In this document: piece by piece, positions 6,331-8,176 of the stretch
Layout of the letters: every line of letters begins with the position of its first letter
Position numbering within the stretch: position 1 is the first letter of the stretch
Source: Candidatus Poribacteria bacterium
GTDB lineage: Bacteria > Poribacteria > WGA-4E > WGA-3G
Assembly: GCA_009835515.1 (NCBI GenBank)
Contig: VXXH01000233.1
Coordinates: 1-8,176, forward strand
DNA length: 8,176 nt
Reading direction: 5' to 3'
The notes under the pieces: model-generated
Told to the model about the DNA's origin: nothing
The model's database searches: none
The model's input: the letters and a program-made list of their open reading frames with translations, nothing else
Position numbers and translations under genes: made by a program

Positions 6331-7701
6331 GTGGTAGAAAAACGCGTCACTGGGAACTATGAAATGAATCTGGTGTTGACCGGAGAATCAGGCAGTAAGG
6401 AGAGTAGAATCTTTTTCTCTGGAGACACAGCATTAGGGAAGAGGGCGTACCTTGCTATTTCTGTGGATGGACTTAAGATTGTTCGAGAAACCCGCACGGA
6501 CACGCGAATCTGGAAGACATATAATAACCTTGGAACGCCACCGTGGAACGTCGGGATTCTGAAGAAGGGAAATTTTTTCAGGTTCTGGGTCAACAGGACG
6601 ACTGGTTGGATTCGGGGGCCGTTGGGTGAATGGGAAAACGTTTACGAACCGATGGATAACTCTCTTGGCGTTGAAACGCCAGCAGGCATCAGTCTTCAAT
6701 CATGGACAGTGACAATTCTTCCGTGGCTCCAAGAGATTACCAAACCGATCATATCCCGTGGTCCAAAAGGTTCCTTTTATGAAAAGCAGGTTATCCCTGG
6801 CGCGATTATTGAATACGAAGGCTTGTATTACATGTATGTTATGGCAGGAATGGTTGGTGATGAGGAAGGGTCTTCAAGAAGAACGATCGGCGTGGCTGTG
6901 AGTTCAGACCTAAAGCAGTGGGAGGGGCATCTTGAACCCCTTATCTCCTATCTCGATACGCCATACGACAATCTGTACGTGAGTGGTGCTGTCGTCACAG
7001 ATGACGGACGCGTTGCGATTATGTTTTCTGCACAGAAGTTTCCAGAGTGGCGAGGGTTCATGTTAGCCGTGGCGGACCATCCGATGGGTCCATTTTTTCA
7101 GTATACGGACAACCCTGTCTACAAACATCCGACGCATGCGCACGAGTTTGATCTTATTCGGGCTGAGGGACTATCGCATCGTTATCTCCTTTTCTACGCA
7201 GGCTTTACGCCACATCCACAGCGGGGACCGGCAGGGGATCGTGGCTATCTCCTGTACAGCGACGATCTGGTGAACTGGCATCCCGATGAACGGAATCCAG
7301 TCTTCGCGCCTGAAACGCTGGACAACTGGGACGCAGTTCATGTTCGACCAAGATCCTTAAATCGGATCGGTGAGATGTGGTATTTGTGGTATGAAGGTTG
7401 TAATACTTGGAAGCCTGAAGACAATCTGTCTCATCACGGTTGGTGGGATACGGTGGGACTTGCCCGCTCGAAGGACCTCGTTAATTGGGAGTACTATCCG
7501 AGAAACCCGGCTTTACCCGGTCTCGGCATCAATGCAGACCAATTTGATAATAATTGGGTCGGTTGGCCCCGTATGTACATTAAAGATGGTGTTGGCTACG
7601 TCTTTTATACGGGAAACGCCCAAGTCGGTTTGCGGACGATTCCGATAGATCGTCTCACTAACTGGGCGACAGAGGGTGGAGAAACAGTTGATTTAAAGTG
7701 A
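6331..7701 (+). CDS. GH43/GH32-like five-bladed beta-propeller protein with N-terminal beta-rich domain
   Basis: 456 residues, probable glycoside hydrolase-like protein. Residues about 1-135 are beta-rich and resemble a LamG/DUF1080-like sandwich (inference from pattern only). From about 136 on it is a propeller: the blade strands YYMYVMAG (166-173), YLLFYAGF (285-292), WYLWYEGC (350-357) and GYVFYTGN (422-429) recur, as does the S-x-D-L-x-x-W turn at 191-197 (SSDLKQW), 310-316 (SDDLVNW) and 380-386 (SKDLVNW), the last two followed by P-x-x-x-R-NP-like sequence. These are hallmarks of GH32/43/62/68-type folds. The aspartate normally found in the first blade is not obvious: the matching stretch reads QVIPGAIIEYEG (153-164). 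Catalysis is therefore unproven. No signal peptide. The GTG start is chosen for its Shine-Dalgarno; ATG at 6364 (residue 12) is the alternative. The gene is likely co-transcribed and coupled with the M81 gene. Confidence 0.8.
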   Translation: MVEKRVTGNYEMNLVLTGESGSKESRIFFSGDTALGKRAYLAISVDGLKIVRETRTDTRIWKTYNNLGTPPWNVGILKKGNFFRFWVNRTTGWIRGPLGEWENVYEPMDNSLGVETPAGISLQSWTVTILPWLQEITKPIISRGPKGSFYEKQVIPGAIIEYEGLYYMYVMAGMVGDEEGSSRRTIGVAVSSDLKQWEGHLEPLISYLDTPYDNLYVSGAVVTDDGRVAIMFSAQKFPEWRGFMLAVADHPMGPFFQYTDNPVYKHPTHAHEFDLIRAEGLSHRYLLFYAGFTPHPQRGPAGDRGYLLYSDDLVNWHPDERNPVFAPETLDNWDAVHVRPRSLNRIGEMWYLWYEGCNTWKPEDNLSHHGWWDTVGLARSKDLVNWEYYPRNPALPGLGINADQFDNNWVGWPRMYIKDGVGYVFYTGNAQVGLRTIPIDRLTNWATEGGETVDLK

Positions 7702-7736
7702 AATCTATAATTACGCATACACCGAAAACAAATCAT
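7702..7736. other. Short gap between convergent genes
   Basis: 35 nt separate the stop codons of the propeller gene (plus) and the unknown gene (minus). I see no hairpin with a T-run for either direction, so transcripts may overlap here. Confidence 0.5.
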
Positions 7737-8176
7737 TTATGGATTGCCGCCGGACGCGGGTTCTTTTGCTGGACGGACGACCCATTCTTCAAAGGCATCC
7801 TTGAAGAATTTTGCTTGCTCTCCGAAGTAGAGATATTCGATACTCTCTATGGGAACCGATACGGCTCCGTAGATCGGTGAGCGTCCGAGCAGTTTGTCAT
7901 CTCTAACTTCAAGCGGATCAAAGACTAAAATTGAACCATCGGTCAACTTGACGCAGACCTGCACCTTGAAAGCATCGTCGGGAAGTACGGATTTATCGGG
8001 ATGTATCTCTGGTTTGCTAACATTGACGACCCGCGCCACGCGATCCATAGGAACGGAAGATCTCTGCAATTTTGAATCAAACTGGATCGCCTGCCCGTTG
8101 AAAGCTAGCAGTTTTCCACGTTTCATATCGCCATTGTTTGCCATTAGGATATGATTCGGCGGCGTATCGCGGCTGA
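7737..8176 (-). CDS. Unknown protein, C-terminal part, with two repeated small beta-rich units
   Basis: I do not recognise a named family. The minus-strand frame is open from its TAA (7737-7739) to the window edge, so the gene is partial. The ATG at 8142-8144 is probably not the true start: it has no Shine-Dalgarno, and the preceding in-frame codons (SRDTPPNHIL) join smoothly to MANNGDMKRGKLLAFNG. Numbering from that internal Met, two similar units can be seen. The first is NGDMKRGKLLAFNGQ leading to SVPMDRVARVV (about 4-40); the second is LTDGSILVFDPLEVRDDKLLG leading to SVPIESIEYLYFG (about 67-108). Each has a glycine-rich hairpin, an alternating hydrophobic stretch and a V-P-[MI]-[DE]-x-[VI] strand. 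I recall similar units in uncharacterised Planctomycetes-type proteins. The tail (KDAFEEWVVRPAKEPASGGNP) is charged and probably disordered. Convergent with the propeller gene and not obviously part of either operon. Confidence 0.65.
   Translation of the reverse strand, partial: SRDTPPNHILMANNGDMKRGKLLAFNGQAIQFDSKLQRSSVPMDRVARVVNVSKPEIHPDKSVLPDDAFKVQVCVKLTDGSILVFDPLEVRDDKLLGRSPIYGAVSVPIESIEYLYFGEQAKFFKDAFEEWVVRPAKEPASGGNP

Overview
The window carries six protein-coding genes and no RNA gene, insertion sequence or CRISPR array that I can see. Gene content points to an uncultured bacterium of the Poribacteria / Latescibacteria / Planctomycetes kind: a formylglycine-type sulfatase, a large polytopic membrane protein of the DUF6785/DUF6784 type, an aldo/keto reductase, an MlrC-like M81 protein and a GH43-like beta-propeller. 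Candidatus Poribacteria is my best guess. This rests on gene families and moderate GC content, not on a marker gene.

Layout. The left half reads on the minus strand: an aldo/keto reductase (3615-4574), then a 199-nt gap with regulatory-looking sequence, then a sulfatase (1955-3415), followed 30 nt later by a polytopic membrane protein (32-1924). The right half reads on the plus strand: an M81/MlrC-like metallohydrolase (4828-6318), followed 12 nt later by a GH43/GH32-like five-bladed propeller protein (6331-7701). The two halves diverge from a 253-nt intergenic region (4575-4827). That region holds a good sigma70-type promoter for the M81 gene (TTGTCA, 17 nt, TATATT). A perfect 6-3-6 inverted repeat covers its -35 box and looks like an operator. 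At the right edge, a minus-strand gene of unknown function (7737 to beyond 8176) converges on the propeller gene and runs off the window.

How the genes may work together (inference). None of the soluble enzymes has a signal peptide, so sulfatase, reductase, M81 hydrolase and propeller should all be cytoplasmic. The sulfatase is probably co-transcribed with a membrane protein that could bring in its substrate. The set therefore looks like a catabolic locus for an imported small sulfated and/or glycosylated compound rather than for extracellular polysaccharide breakdown. The substrate cannot be read from the sequence. No gap between genes exceeds about 255 nt.
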